Below are positions 1 to 7,756 of a stretch of 48,379 bases of DNA, in pieces. A program made the position numbers and the translations under genes. Position 1 is the first letter of the stretch. The number at the start of each line of letters is the position of its first letter. The DNA comes from Clostridiales bacterium. Lineage in GTDB: Bacteria > Bacillota_A > Clostridia > Oscillospirales > Oscillospiraceae. The notes beneath the pieces are model-generated. The model saw only the letters and a program-made list of their open reading frames with translations. It searched no databases and had not been told where the DNA came from. Location: positions 1-48,379 of the forward strand of contig JAAVHY010000020.1 of the NCBI GenBank assembly GCA_014799485.1, in the 5' to 3' direction.

Positions 1-116
1 CCAAAGTCGCCCAGAATGATCATGTAGTCGTCCCTGTCCATCTGCCGTTGCTGGGGGAAATGCTTCCGCGAGAACCGCTGGAAGCCGCCGTGGCAATCGC
101 CTGTGGCAAAAATCAT
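1..116 (-). CDS. Metallophosphoesterase, N-terminal fragment (runs off the window)
   Basis: Only the first 38 codons are inside the window. The ATG at 116 follows an AGGAGG-like site on the minus strand (GGAGGTCAGTAA). The start reads MIFATGDCHGGFQRFSR and continues to an MIILGDFG motif. The GDCHG and GDFG motifs are the first two metal-binding blocks of calcineurin-like phosphoesterases. The start codon lies 2 bases after the stop codon of the upstream serine recombinase, so the gene is probably co-transcribed with the recombinases. Whether it belongs to the mobile element or is the flanking host gene cannot be decided from this side alone. Confidence 0.75.
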   Translation of the reverse strand, partial: MIFATGDCHGGFQRFSRKHFPQQRQMDRDDYMIILGDF

Positions 117-118
117 GT

Positions 119-1753
119 TTACTGACCTCCTTCTATCGTCTGCTCTATTTCCATGCCGCCCCGCAGGTAGACCCGGATCTTGTCCGCGGACAGCACCTTC
201 ACCGTGTCCACCAGCTGGCGGATCATGTCCTTATCCCATTCCGTAATCTCGGCGGAACCTGCGTTTAAGATATTTACTGCGTCCTGGATGCGCCGGTTGG
301 CGGCGGAATTGCCCTCCTGCTGTGCCAGGATCAGGGCCTTTTTCTCCTTCAGCGCCGCCATATCCTCCGCGATGCGCTTGAAGGTATCGGCATGTTTCAG
401 ATATCCGCCGTCCTCCTTGGAGGCGGCGAACAGCTCCCGGAACTCCCCATCCAGCTCCGCAAGGCGTCGGTCGATATCGGACAGGCTCATGGTCTCGCCG
501 GGGACGGGCGCCAGCTCCATGCGCATGGCGTCCGCGATCTGCTCCACCAGCGCCGCCCTCCGGCTCATGGCCGAATTGATGGCGGCGAGGATAGCGGCCT
601 TCAGGGGCTCCTCGTGGAGGGTAGGGGACTCGTGGCAGTATTTCGTGCCGTAGTCGATTCGGCTGGTACAGCGCCACACGGCTTTTTTCTTTCCGTTTTT
701 GCTCCATACGCACCTGCGGTAGAGGGTGCCGCACTCGCCGCACACCAGCCGCCCGGTGAGGGCGTACTTTTCGCTGTAGCAGGAGCGCCCGGTGGGGGCC
801 TGCTTCTGACTGGGGGCGTGTCCGGAGTTGCGGCGGGCGAACTCGGCCTTGACCGCGTTGAAGGTGTCCCGACTGACGATGCCTTCGTGGTGGTCTTGGG
901 TCAGGTACATGGGAAGCTGCCCCACATTGCGGATGTGCTTGCGGCTGATGCAGTCGTTGACGAAGCTCTTTTGCTGGAGGACGTCGCCGCAGTATTTTTC
1001 GTTTTGCAGGATGCCGCGGACGACCGCCTTGGACCAGGTAACGCCGCCGCTGACGGTGCGGATGCCCCTGTCCTCCAGATCCTTCCGGATCATGTCCAGG
1101 CTGTGCCCGGCCAGATAGCTGTCATAGATATGCCGCACCACCTCCGCCTGCTCGGGGATGATCTTGGGCTTGCCGTCCTCGCCCTTCTCGTAGGCGTACA
1201 GATGCTTGTACTGAATGACGGCCTTGCCCTCCCGCATGGCCTGCCGCTTGCCCCATTTGACGTTCTCACTGATGGACTCGCTCTCCGACTGGGCGAAGGC
1301 GCTCATCACGGTGAACAGCATTTCGCTCTCGTTGTCCAGGGTGTTGAGGTTCTGCTCCTCGAAGATGATGGCGATGCCCAGCTCCTTCAGGGCGCGCATA
1401 TATTTGAGGCAGTCCACCGTGTTCCGCGCAAAGCGGGAGATGGACTTGACCAGGATCAGGTCGATCTTCTTCTGCCTGCATTTGCGGATCATACGCAGGA
1501 ACTCGGGACGCTTCTTGGCGGAGGTGCCGGTGATGCCCTCGTCGGCAAAAATTCCCGCCATTGTCCATTTGGGGTTGGTCATGATCTTGTCGGTGTAGTA
1601 GTTCTTTTGGGCCTCGTAGCTGGTGAGCTGCTCCTCGCTGTCGGTGGACACCCGGCAGTAGGCAGCCACCCGGAGCTGCCGCTGGACGGCCTTTGCCTTG
1701 GCCAGATCCGGGTTTGCCGGGATTACGATGACTTTGGGGGCAGTGTGTGTCAT
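119..1753 (-). CDS. Large serine recombinase (third gene of the triplet)
   Basis: A 544-residue large serine recombinase that cuts and rejoins DNA at attachment sites. The resolvase domain comes first, with the catalytic serine at about residue 36 in AAYCRVSTDSEEQ and the arginine-containing SISRFARN motif near residue 107. A Recombinase domain follows, then a zinc ribbon (LVCGECGTLYRRC ... WRC ... C) and a coiled C-terminal part. The length is normal for the family. The ATG at 1753 is preceded by AAGGAG at 9 nt and overlaps the stop of the upstream gene as ATGA (1750-1753), indicating translational coupling. It is the last of three recombinase genes and probably integrates or excises the surrounding element. 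Confidence 0.95.
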   Translation of the reverse strand: MTHTAPKVIVIPANPDLAKAKAVQRQLRVAAYCRVSTDSEEQLTSYEAQKNYYTDKIMTNPKWTMAGIFADEGITGTSAKKRPEFLRMIRKCRQKKIDLILVKSISRFARNTVDCLKYMRALKELGIAIIFEEQNLNTLDNESEMLFTVMSAFAQSESESISENVKWGKRQAMREGKAVIQYKHLYAYEKGEDGKPKIIPEQAEVVRHIYDSYLAGHSLDMIRKDLEDRGIRTVSGGVTWSKAVVRGILQNEKYCGDVLQQKSFVNDCISRKHIRNVGQLPMYLTQDHHEGIVSRDTFNAVKAEFARRNSGHAPSQKQAPTGRSCYSEKYALTGRLVCGECGTLYRRCVWSKNGKKKAVWRCTSRIDYGTKYCHESPTLHEEPLKAAILAAINSAMSRRAALVEQIADAMRMELAPVPGETMSLSDIDRRLAELDGEFRELFAASKEDGGYLKHADTFKRIAEDMAALKEKKALILAQQEGNSAANRRIQDAVNILNAGSAEITEWDKDMIRQLVDTVKVLSADKIRVYLRGGMEIEQTIEGGQ

Positions 1754-2595
1754 GTGCTGTCACTCCTTTCCACGATTTGATTGTTCTTCAGTCGAAGGCT
1801 GACCGCTCCGTTGGGATGGATCAGGATGGCGGATACAATCTGACGGAGCAGGTCAGTGTCCAAACCATCCTGCGGCTCACTTCGCGCCAGCATATATTGG
1901 ATCCGCATGGTCTCGTAGTCCTCAGAACCGAGGGCGTTGAATCTTGCGGAGGCCAGGGCAAGGGCTTTCTCTTTTGCGGCAGTCTCATTGTATTCAAGGT
2001 CATTATGCGGTTCCGAGGATTCCTGCACTGCCTGGGATATATCGTCTCGTTCCGCAGGGACTGGCGGCGAGGTTTGGACTATCTCCGGCCTTTTATGTAT
2101 TGCGGCAAGAATGGCCATTACCGAGGCCAGAATGTCTGGGGTGGCTGCGTCCGCTGTGATGGCGGCACAGGTGGGACAGTTCCAGCGTGCCCAGCCGAAT
2201 CGGTTGGCGCTGAGTGCCAGCGCACTGCCGCAGACGGAGCATCGGGCCAGCTTGCGCACCGCCTTTACTGTCTGGTTGGGATCAAGCGGCGCGCCCGTTA
2301 CAGGTTTCGCGGAGACTGCCCGATGGCGTTCCTCCTCGGACAGGATGGCTGGGTAGCCGCTCTCGCCGGTGTAGATGCCGTTGGCGAGGACCCGTGCTAC
2401 CATATTTTTGTTCCAGGATTTGTTTGGCGCACCATATCGAATAGGTTGGGCATTTAGCCGCTCTGTGAGCTGTCGGTAAGACGCACCCTCGGCATATGCC
2501 GTATAGATGTCCTTGACCACACTTGCCTCATCCTGGTTAATTCGGACTTCCCCTCTGCGCATTTCATAGCCGAAGGGCAGCTTCCGGTTTGCCAT
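1750..2595 (-). CDS. Recombinase-family protein lacking the catalytic resolvase domain
   Basis: A 281-residue protein that begins directly in the Recombinase domain (PFGYEMRRGEVRINQDEA ... VVKDIYTAYAEG). A zinc ribbon follows (ARCSVCGSALAL ... WNCPTC), then a helical C-terminus like that of its two neighbours. The resolvase catalytic domain, with its nucleophilic serine and the R-V-S motif, is absent. The start is ATG at 2595, overlapping the preceding stop as TGATG, and it overlaps the next gene by 4 bases. It is therefore coupled to two full-length recombinases. It probably acts as a DNA-binding or synapsis partner (inference). The clean overlaps on both sides argue against a degraded pseudogene. 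Triplets of serine integrases are known from some Firmicutes ICEs. Confidence 0.85.
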   Translation of the reverse strand: MANRKLPFGYEMRRGEVRINQDEASVVKDIYTAYAEGASYRQLTERLNAQPIRYGAPNKSWNKNMVARVLANGIYTGESGYPAILSEEERHRAVSAKPVTGAPLDPNQTVKAVRKLARCSVCGSALALSANRFGWARWNCPTCAAITADAATPDILASVMAILAAIHKRPEIVQTSPPVPAERDDISQAVQESSEPHNDLEYNETAAKEKALALASARFNALGSEDYETMRIQYMLARSEPQDGLDTDLLRQIVSAILIHPNGAVSLRLKNNQIVERSDST

Positions 2596-4187
2596 CAGCG
2601 CGCACTCCTCTCAGTGATTTCGGTCAGCTCCAGCCCGTTTTTCAGACGGAACCGCAGGGCGCCGTCCTCCTCCGCCGTGATTCTGTCCACCAGGTCGGTG
2701 AATATCTCGCCGTCGAACTCTGAAAGGAACTCCGGCAGGACTTCCAGCGTTTCCATCAGCTCCCGTGTATTGGGGATGGTATCATCGTCCGCGTCGGCCA
2801 TGAGCCGCTCCTTTTCCTGCTTTGCGGCGCGGAGCTGGCGGGCCAGCTCGTTGCTTTGGGATATAAAAATATCAGGATCGACGAGGCCGCATTTGTTCAT
2901 GTCGGCCAGCATTCGATCCTGATCGGAGATATCCGCTATTCTTTTGTTCAGCTCCACGATGTCCACACTCCAGAGCATCCGCCGTTCCCTGATGGACTGG
3001 AGGTTTGTGATTAACTGCTTGAGAATCGGCACCCCTTGGAGCCGGAGCTTGTGGTATACCCGCAGGAAGGCAGCGTGAATCTCAGCTTCCGCGATTTGCC
3101 TGGTTGGGCAATTATCTTTGCTTTTGAAGTGCTCACGGCACACCCAGTAAACCTTTTCCTTACATACTGTACGCCGGAACGGGGTGCCGCAGGCTCCGCA
3201 GATGACTTTCAAGGTCAAGGGATCGCGGTCCCGTTTGGTTACCGTAAATGTTCGCTTTGCCAGGAGCGCTGAGGCAGCTTCGAAGGTCTCACGGTCAATG
3301 ATAGGCGGATGGCTCTCTGGGACGAAATACTGTTCCTTCTCCCCTCGGTTGATTTTCTGCTTGAATGGCAAGGTGTCGGTAGTGAACTTTTTTTGGAGCA
3401 GAGCGTCCCCAACATACCGCTCGTTGCGGAGAATGTAGGAAATGGCTTTTTGCGGCCAGCGTTCAGTGCCCTCACGCGTGGGCACTCCGAGCGTGGTGAT
3501 GAATGCGGCAATATCCTCTGTATTTTGCCCCGCAAGGTATCGCTCAAAGATCATCCGAACGATTTCAGCCTCCGGCTCATAAACCTCCAGCATTCCATCT
3601 CCTCGCAGATGATATCCAAAGGGGGCCTTGCAGGTGATGAACTGACCACTCTGCATCCTCCGTTGGTAGCTCCAGCGCATATTGGCGGAGATGCTTTCGC
3701 TTTCCTTCTGGGCGATGGTGGAGAAGACTGCGGTGAGAAGCTCACCGCTCATGTTAGAGGTGTCGATGTGCTGCTCCTCGAAGCAAACACCCACGCCGAT
3801 GGACTTCAGCTCCCGGACGGTTTCCAGGCAGTCCTTGGTGTTGCGGGCGAAGCGGGAGATGGACTTGACCAGCACCTTATCCACACGCCCCCTGCGGCAG
3901 TCTGAGAGGAGCCGCTGGAAGTCCGGGCGCTTCTCTGCGGAGGTACCCGAGATACCCTCGTCGGCGTACAGATCCGCCAGGGTCCAGTTTTCCTTGGAAC
4001 CGATCAGCGTGGTGTAGTAATTAAGCTGGGCCATGAAGGAGTTCAGCTGGTCGGTGGAGTCGGAGCTGACTCGGCAGTATGCCGCCACCCGGAGCTTCGC
4101 GGCCTCCAGCTTCGGAGCCGCCTCAATTACGATAACTTTTGGGGACTCCAGCGCCAGATTTCCGTTGGTTTGGGGCTGTCCGCTCAT
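2595..4187 (-). CDS. Large serine recombinase (first gene of the triplet)
   Basis: A full-length serine recombinase of about 530 residues. The resolvase domain has its catalytic serine in VAAYCRVSSDSTDQ near residue 41, followed by SISRFARN, EEQHIDT and SESISANMRW. Then come a Recombinase domain and a zinc ribbon (VICGACGTPFRR ... CREHF ... C). I chose the ATG at 4187, which has GGAGG 8 nt upstream. An in-frame GTG at 4196 lies on top of that ribosome-binding site and is unlikely to be used. Its stop overlaps the start of the catalytic-domain-less partner by one base. It is only moderately similar by eye to the other full-length recombinase, so the two are probably ancient paralogues acting together rather than a recent duplication. 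Confidence 0.95.
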   Translation of the reverse strand: MSGQPQTNGNLALESPKVIVIEAAPKLEAAKLRVAAYCRVSSDSTDQLNSFMAQLNYYTTLIGSKENWTLADLYADEGISGTSAEKRPDFQRLLSDCRRGRVDKVLVKSISRFARNTKDCLETVRELKSIGVGVCFEEQHIDTSNMSGELLTAVFSTIAQKESESISANMRWSYQRRMQSGQFITCKAPFGYHLRGDGMLEVYEPEAEIVRMIFERYLAGQNTEDIAAFITTLGVPTREGTERWPQKAISYILRNERYVGDALLQKKFTTDTLPFKQKINRGEKEQYFVPESHPPIIDRETFEAASALLAKRTFTVTKRDRDPLTLKVICGACGTPFRRTVCKEKVYWVCREHFKSKDNCPTRQIAEAEIHAAFLRVYHKLRLQGVPILKQLITNLQSIRERRMLWSVDIVELNKRIADISDQDRMLADMNKCGLVDPDIFISQSNELARQLRAAKQEKERLMADADDDTIPNTRELMETLEVLPEFLSEFDGEIFTDLVDRITAEEDGALRFRLKNGLELTEITERSAR

Positions 4188-4264
4188 GGTTTGCACCTCC
4201 TCCTGTCAGCAACACACATTACCACACCTTGGCTCCAATAGCTATGAAAACCGAGTGGTGAAAG

Positions 4265-4411
4265 TCAACAAAAAATGATGTCCGCGCCTGTGCTCCGGGC
4301 GATTCTGTCCGCAATCCTTTTCAGTTCCTTCTCGGTGAAACCCTGCCCGGATAACTGCCGGAGCAGGTTCCGAATACCGCAGAAGTCGATGTTAGCGTTG
4401 GCCTGTTTCAT
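4265..4411 (-). CDS. Small basic protein ahead of the recombinases (48 aa)
   Basis: A short gene starting at ATG 4411, with AGGAGG 9 nt upstream. It reads MKQANANIDFCGIRNLLRQL, then SGQGFTEKELKRIADRIARS, then a short tail. It is helical and has no recognised domain. It lies 77 bases upstream of the first recombinase on the same strand, and a small gene in this place may be a directionality factor or regulator for the recombinases (inference only). A longer reading frame extends upstream to 4558, but that part runs through a large hairpin and lacks a ribosome-binding site. Confidence 0.6.
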   Translation of the reverse strand: MKQANANIDFCGIRNLLRQLSGQGFTEKELKRIADRIARSTGADIIFC

Positions 4412-4471
4412 AACGTGTGTCCTCCTTTGTGAATTGGGTGTACCCGTTTTAAGGCGGGTGTTGGTATCATG

Positions 4472-4542
4472 TTTTGATAACACAAAAACGTGGGCCGTTT
4501 GGCTTTCGGGCCGAACGGCCCACGTGGCTTCTGTTATCAAAA
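4472..4542 (-). terminator. Nested 71-bp inverted repeat with a leftward terminator
   Basis: The outer arms 4472-4481 and 4533-4542 (TTTTGATAAC and its complement) enclose a second perfect GC-rich stem, 4489-4499 with 4514-4524 (CGTGGGCCGTT). On the minus strand the inner stem is followed by TTTTT, the layout of an intrinsic terminator. It would insulate the recombinase operon from transcription entering from the right. The extra outer arms are not needed for termination and might form a cruciform or a protein-binding site. Confidence 0.65.
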
Positions 4543-4559
4543 TCTTACCGAAGGACATT

Positions 4560-4927
4560 GTATGCCTATCCTTCGTTTGCCTGTATTCGACACTACTCCC
4601 CCAGGCGTGGGCGGCTTGACTGAGACCGCGTCTGTGCGCGTCACGGGAATCTCACCCCTCCGAGGATCTCTCCGAGCTGCCCCCATAAAAATGGCTGGAC
4701 AGGAGTATCATTGTGTACTGACGGGGTTATTGCGAAACAGCTTGTCCTGCTGTTTTGTGGACGGATGGGTACCGCTCGCCGCCTTAGTTGGCCGTCTTTG
4801 ATGCAGGAAATCTGCACAGGCGGGTCTTGGCGCATCCTCCAGAGTCGCTGTGGCCGTCAGGGAACGTATTTCAGTCGCCGGATGTGACCGGGCTGGCCCG
4901 GTGTTTTTCAAGGTGCAGCAGGGCGGG
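4560..4927. other. Stretch without a supportable gene
   Basis: About 370 bases with several short open frames on both strands, none with a good ribosome-binding site or a recognisable product. A small stem 4887-4892/4897-4902 (ACCGGG/CCCGGT) followed by GTTTTT could terminate rightward transcription, but no rightward gene is visible. Otherwise I see nothing here. Confidence 0.5.
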
Positions 4928-5260
4928 CTATGTATCAGCGCCCCGGGATATAGCGAACTGGGCGAGAATGCTGTTCAGGACTACCAAATCATCACCGGAG
5001 AGCATAGTTCTCAGTTTGAACAGAAGATCCTCTTGCTGCCGGGATAATGACTTTTTGTACAGGTGAAACCAGTCAGCAATTCGGACGCCGCCGTTGTGGC
5101 CTTTGGTGGTCGTGATGGGGTAAAAACAGGAAAGAGCCAGGATGTCATACCTAATGGTCCGGGTTGAGACGCCAAACCGCGCGGCCAGATCAGCCACAGT
5201 TTCAAATCGCTTCTGGCACAGCACGTCAATGATGGCGTTTCTCCGCTCTGACTGGCTCAT
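4928..5260 (-). CDS. Small HTH (DeoR/HTH_11-like) transcription regulator
   Basis: A 110-residue protein with an N-terminal winged helix-turn-helix: a helix of about residues 6-15, then VADLAARFGVSTRTIRYDI as the helix-turn-helix with recognition helix. The remainder (KGHNGGVRIADWFHLYKKSL ...) is a wing and a short helical tail. Full DeoR or WYL regulators carry a large ligand domain, which is missing here. The ATG at 5260 has a GGGGGTGA ribosome-binding site. It stands alone with its own presumed promoter and an 8-bp inverted repeat upstream (5309-5335). It may control the element, but the target is unknown. Confidence 0.75.
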   Translation of the reverse strand: MSQSERRNAIIDVLCQKRFETVADLAARFGVSTRTIRYDILALSCFYPITTTKGHNGGVRIADWFHLYKKSLSRQQEDLLFKLRTMLSGDDLVVLNSILAQFAISRGADT

Positions 5261-5308
5261 TACTGTTCACCCCCTCTCGCTAAGTTCGATGTTTTGGAGT
5301 GTAAAGGT

Positions 5309-5335
5309 CAAATAGGCAAGCTCATTTCCTATTTG
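5309..5335 (-). promoter_or_regulatory. Inverted repeat, candidate operator of the small HTH regulator
   Basis: CAAATAGG at 5309-5316 and its exact complement CCTATTTG at 5328-5335, separated by 11 bases. The repeat lies between an AT-rich region with TAGAAT/TATTAT-type -10 candidates (about 5340-5360, minus strand) and the regulator start at 5260, where an autoregulatory operator would be expected. Evidence is symmetry and position only. Confidence 0.4.
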
Positions 5336-5376
5336 GAAAAGTATTCTAAAATAATAGCAAATTCAGCAAATTGCAC

Positions 5377-5406
5377 AAAAAAGGAGGCAGCAGGGATGCT
5401 GTCTCC
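5377..5406 (-). terminator. Leftward intrinsic terminator, second of a pair
   Basis: A 10-bp stem, 5383-5392 with 5397-5406, containing one G-U-type pair and a GGGA loop. On the minus strand it is followed by TTTTTT (5382-5377). It lies downstream of another terminator at 5432-5474, so leftward transcription from the response-regulator gene at 5645 meets two terminators in a row. Confidence 0.65.
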
Positions 5407-5431
5407 CTGACGATAATTGGCGGGATTTGTC

Positions 5432-5474
5432 GAAAAACAAGAGCGGCCTGCCTCCATAGGAAGACAGGCCGCTC
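5432..5474 (-). terminator. Leftward intrinsic terminator of the orphan response regulator
   Basis: A perfect 10-bp stem GAGCGGCCTG (5441-5450) with CAGGCCGCTC (5465-5474), followed on the minus strand by TTGTTTTTCG. It sits about 170 bases past the stop codon of the response-regulator gene. The bases between hold no gene that I can support. Confidence 0.7.
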
Positions 5475-5644
5475 AACGTTATACCCGTTGCATCGTGTTC
5501 TGATTATTCTTCTTTTCAAGTTATATCACCCCTATAACACCGAAATGCTGCCATATATTGGATTTTAACGTCAAATATAGGCATTTTAGGGGTTTGACAG
5601 GGGCAATTTAAGGGCATGATTCGATAAAATATATCAATGTTTTT

Positions 5645-6340
5645 CTACGGCAACGGAGTGCGCTCAACTATAAAGCGGTATCCAATACCGCGTACACTTT
5701 GGACATAGTCCTTTCCAGGTGGACCAAGCTTCTGACGTAAGTGCTTTATGCAGGACTTGACTGCTTCGTCAACTGAAAAGCGGGGCTCATATCCCCACAC
5801 CTGTTCATAAAGCTGTTGTTTGGAAAATACCCGCTTATCGTGACTGGCCAAAAAAAACAGAAGGTCAAATTCCCTTCGGGACAGCTTAATGAACTTTCCT
5901 TTTAGAAAGACTGTTCGGAAATCAGGATCTATTACAAACTCTGTGCCATAAGCAACCGTCCGGACAGCCCTTTTTTCGCTTGTGGCAAAATACAAGTTGA
6001 GCAATGCATTTACTTGTGCTGCGCACTCCTGCAAATCAACCGGTTTGGTAAGGCAGGCGTTGGCGCCAGCCTCCAGCAAGGAGCAGCGATTCTTTGGATC
6101 GTTTTGGCTATATAAGGCTATAATTGGAACTGATGTAATTGCCCGAAGCGGTTTTATGATTTCTTTGCCGCCCGTATCTGTGTCAATCAGGATAAGGCTG
6201 TAATCATAGCGCAGGAAGAGATTAATTGCCTCAGAACATGAATAAGCGGTATCAATAATCATAACTGTATCACAAAGAGCAGCTTCAATTTCCGCACAAG
6301 GGTCTCGATTACTCTGGATAGTTAATACACGAATTTTCAT
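5645..6340 (-). CDS. Orphan OmpR/PhoB-type response regulator with a degenerate receiver
   Basis: A protein of 231 residues. The N-terminal receiver keeps a candidate phospho-acceptor aspartate near residue 53 (LILIDTDTGG) and the lysine in CLTKPVDLQ. It lacks the acidic pair that normally follows beta-strand 1: the segment reads RVLTIQSNRDP instead of a VEDD-type motif. The C-terminal winged helix is complete (LSRREFDLLFFLA ... VDEAVKSCIKHLRQKL ... VQSVRGIGYRF) and should bind DNA. I chose the ATG at 6340, which has AGAGGT 10 nt upstream, rather than the frame's start at 6397. No kinase is adjacent. It may be regulated without phosphorylation. Its targets may include the neighbouring cargo, but that is a guess from position. 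Confidence 0.85.
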   Translation of the reverse strand: MKIRVLTIQSNRDPCAEIEAALCDTVMIIDTAYSCSEAINLFLRYDYSLILIDTDTGGKEIIKPLRAITSVPIIALYSQNDPKNRCSLLEAGANACLTKPVDLQECAAQVNALLNLYFATSEKRAVRTVAYGTEFVIDPDFRTVFLKGKFIKLSRREFDLLFFLASHDKRVFSKQQLYEQVWGYEPRFSVDEAVKSCIKHLRQKLGPPGKDYVQSVRGIGYRFIVERTPLP

Positions 6341-6407
6341 TGGCCACGTACCTCTTAGTTTGATGTTGATAACTTGTATCTCTCTGTAGGTTGTCATGGG
6401 AGTAAAA

Positions 6408-6440
6408 TTGTCGTCTGTTTTGAACCACTATAAACGACAA
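6408..6440 (-). promoter_or_regulatory. Inverted repeat upstream of the orphan response regulator
   Basis: TTGTCGT at 6408-6414 and its exact complement ACGACAA at 6434-6440, 19 bases apart and about 70-100 bases upstream of the start codon. On the minus strand a TATAGT hexamer lies between the arms. This could be a regulator-binding site overlapping the promoter. Evidence is symmetry and position only. Confidence 0.35.
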
Positions 6441-6461
6441 TCCAGAATGGGAATAACGATC

Positions 6462-6518
6462 TACCTCAAAAGCAAAGCGGGTGACCTTAAGGAGGTCACC
6501 CGCTTTGCTTTTGAGGTA
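6462..6518. terminator. Bidirectional terminator, perfect 26-bp inverted repeat
   Basis: The arms 6462-6487 and 6493-6518 are perfectly complementary around a 5-base centre. The core GCGGGTGACCT stem is followed on both strands by TTTGCTTTTGAGG, so it can terminate in either direction. It closes the long leftward cargo operon that ends with the Sel1 protein at 6648 and separates it from the response-regulator gene. The perfect length is unusual for a terminator. Positions 6519-6647 hold no gene. Confidence 0.75.
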
Positions 6519-6647
6519 AATATGTGCGGTATTGACAAAAATCCTCTTGCGTAATAGTATTCTGATCTCTGCCATAACAATGGCAAATCGGGACAGGATG
6601 CAACACACAAATGAGTTCTTTCTCGTTGCGGCCGTCTATTGCGCTAT

Positions 6648-7379
6648 CTATTCGCCGTTTTCTGCGCTTATATCAAGCTCCGACAATTTTTCTTCGGCTT
6701 CACTCCACCCAAGTTCCGCAGCGTATTGATAATATTGAACTGCCGCATCCGTATCTCCGTCGGAAAGCGCTATTTCCGCAAGCCTGCACAATGCCTGTTT
6801 CAACTCATCCGGGCCATTATTTCTGCTATTCGATAAGAATTCATCTATGGTGGATACTGCCTTTTCGTACCATTTTTTCGCTTCTGCAGCGCTCTTTTCT
6901 ACCCCGTTGCCTTCTTCATATAAAAGCCCAAGAAAATATGCGGCGGAAACATCACCGGCTTCAGCGGCTAACTGGAAACACGCGGCTGCCTCGGCAGCGT
7001 TTTGCGCGACCCCTATGCCGTCACGATACATCAATCCGGCATATCGCATACCTTTGAAGTCAGGGTTTTCAGCTTCGGCGGAAAGACGATAGTATTCCAA
7101 CGCTTTCTCATAGTCCTGCTCCACTCCGTTTCCCTGCTCATACATTCTGCCAAGATCTGTGTACGCTCTGCCATTTCCAGACTCACCATCCGCCAAGAGC
7201 CTGTCTGCCCTTGATTGCGTCTGCTGAGTCTCCTGGGGCGTTGCCGTCTCCGCAGGCTCGGGTTCCGCACTGTTCACAGGCCCGGTGGTCCTTGCGTCCT
7301 CACTGCCCGCGTTGCCGCACGCTGCCATAGAGAACGAAAGGGCAAGTGTCAATAGCATGATCATGATTTTTGTTTTCAC
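6648..7379 (-). CDS. Sel1-repeat lipoprotein
   Basis: A 243-residue protein with a lipoprotein signal (hydrophobic stretch, then SMAAC with the lipid-anchored cysteine at about residue 21). After an acidic, threonine-rich linker come three to four Sel1/TPR-like repeats of about 36 residues, such as AYTDLGRMYEQGNGVEQDYE, the following AEAENPDFKGMRYAGLMYRD block, and AAYFLGLLYEEGNGVEKSAA. Such repeats form helical scaffolds for protein contacts. The start is GTG at 7379, with AGGAGG 9 nt upstream. It is the last gene before the bidirectional terminator and starts 14 bases after the LpdD-like gene, so it probably belongs to the decarboxylase operon. Its role is unknown. Confidence 0.85.
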   Translation of the reverse strand: MKTKIMIMLLTLALSFSMAACGNAGSEDARTTGPVNSAEPEPAETATPQETQQTQSRADRLLADGESGNGRAYTDLGRMYEQGNGVEQDYEKALEYYRLSAEAENPDFKGMRYAGLMYRDGIGVAQNAAEAAACFQLAAEAGDVSAAYFLGLLYEEGNGVEKSAAEAKKWYEKAVSTIDEFLSNSRNNGPDELKQALCRLAEIALSDGDTDAAVQYYQYAAELGWSEAEEKLSELDISAENGE

Positions 7380-7393
7380 AGGTGCATTCCTCC

Positions 7394-7756
7394 TCAGGAT
7401 GTTTCTTCAAGGAAGGCTTGCCGGAAATTGACCCAAAGCCTGTCGCAGGCAGTGAGGACGGCCACAATTCCTTCTTTGGAAAGCTCATTATAGTGAATAC
7501 CGGCTTCCACAACGGCGGCATGGGCACCAAGCTCTTTGAGCCGTTCACACCACAGTGCGCTGACCGCGTCATCTCTGTGACCGGGAAAGCATATGGTCTG
7601 TATTTTCCCGTCCGCGGACAGAATGCTGACCGCGCCGATATGCGCTTGGTCGCCTCCATAGACACTGATGTGGATGTCCTCTCCTACGCGATACGAAAGA
7701 ACGTGGAGCTCCCGGTCGAGAGCGCTCTCCGTATTCCGATACAGCCCGCTGTTCAT
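7394..7756 (-). CDS. LpdD-like prenylated-flavin chaperone / decarboxylase subunit D
   Basis: A small protein of 120 residues with the features I associate with the LpdD-type family found beside UbiD/UbiX decarboxylases: ISVYGGDQAHIGAVSIL, FPGHRDDAVS and VVEAGIHYNEL. The family is thought to help load or mature prenylated FMN in the decarboxylase. The ATG at 7756 shares one base with the UbiX stop (TAATG) and has GGGAGG 6 nt upstream. An in-frame TTG at 7771 lies upstream of that site and was rejected. Its coupling to UbiX and UbiD strongly supports the assignment. Confidence 0.7.
   Translation of the reverse strand: MNSGLYRNTESALDRELHVLSYRVGEDIHISVYGGDQAHIGAVSILSADGKIQTICFPGHRDDAVSALWCERLKELGAHAAVVEAGIHYNELSKEGIVAVLTACDRLWVNFRQAFLEETS

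Noticed and set aside
4887..4907. Rightward terminator (ACCGGG/CCCGGT stem then GTTTTT)
   Set aside because: There is no supportable plus-strand gene upstream and the stem is only 6 bp. Noted inside the gene-free stretch only.
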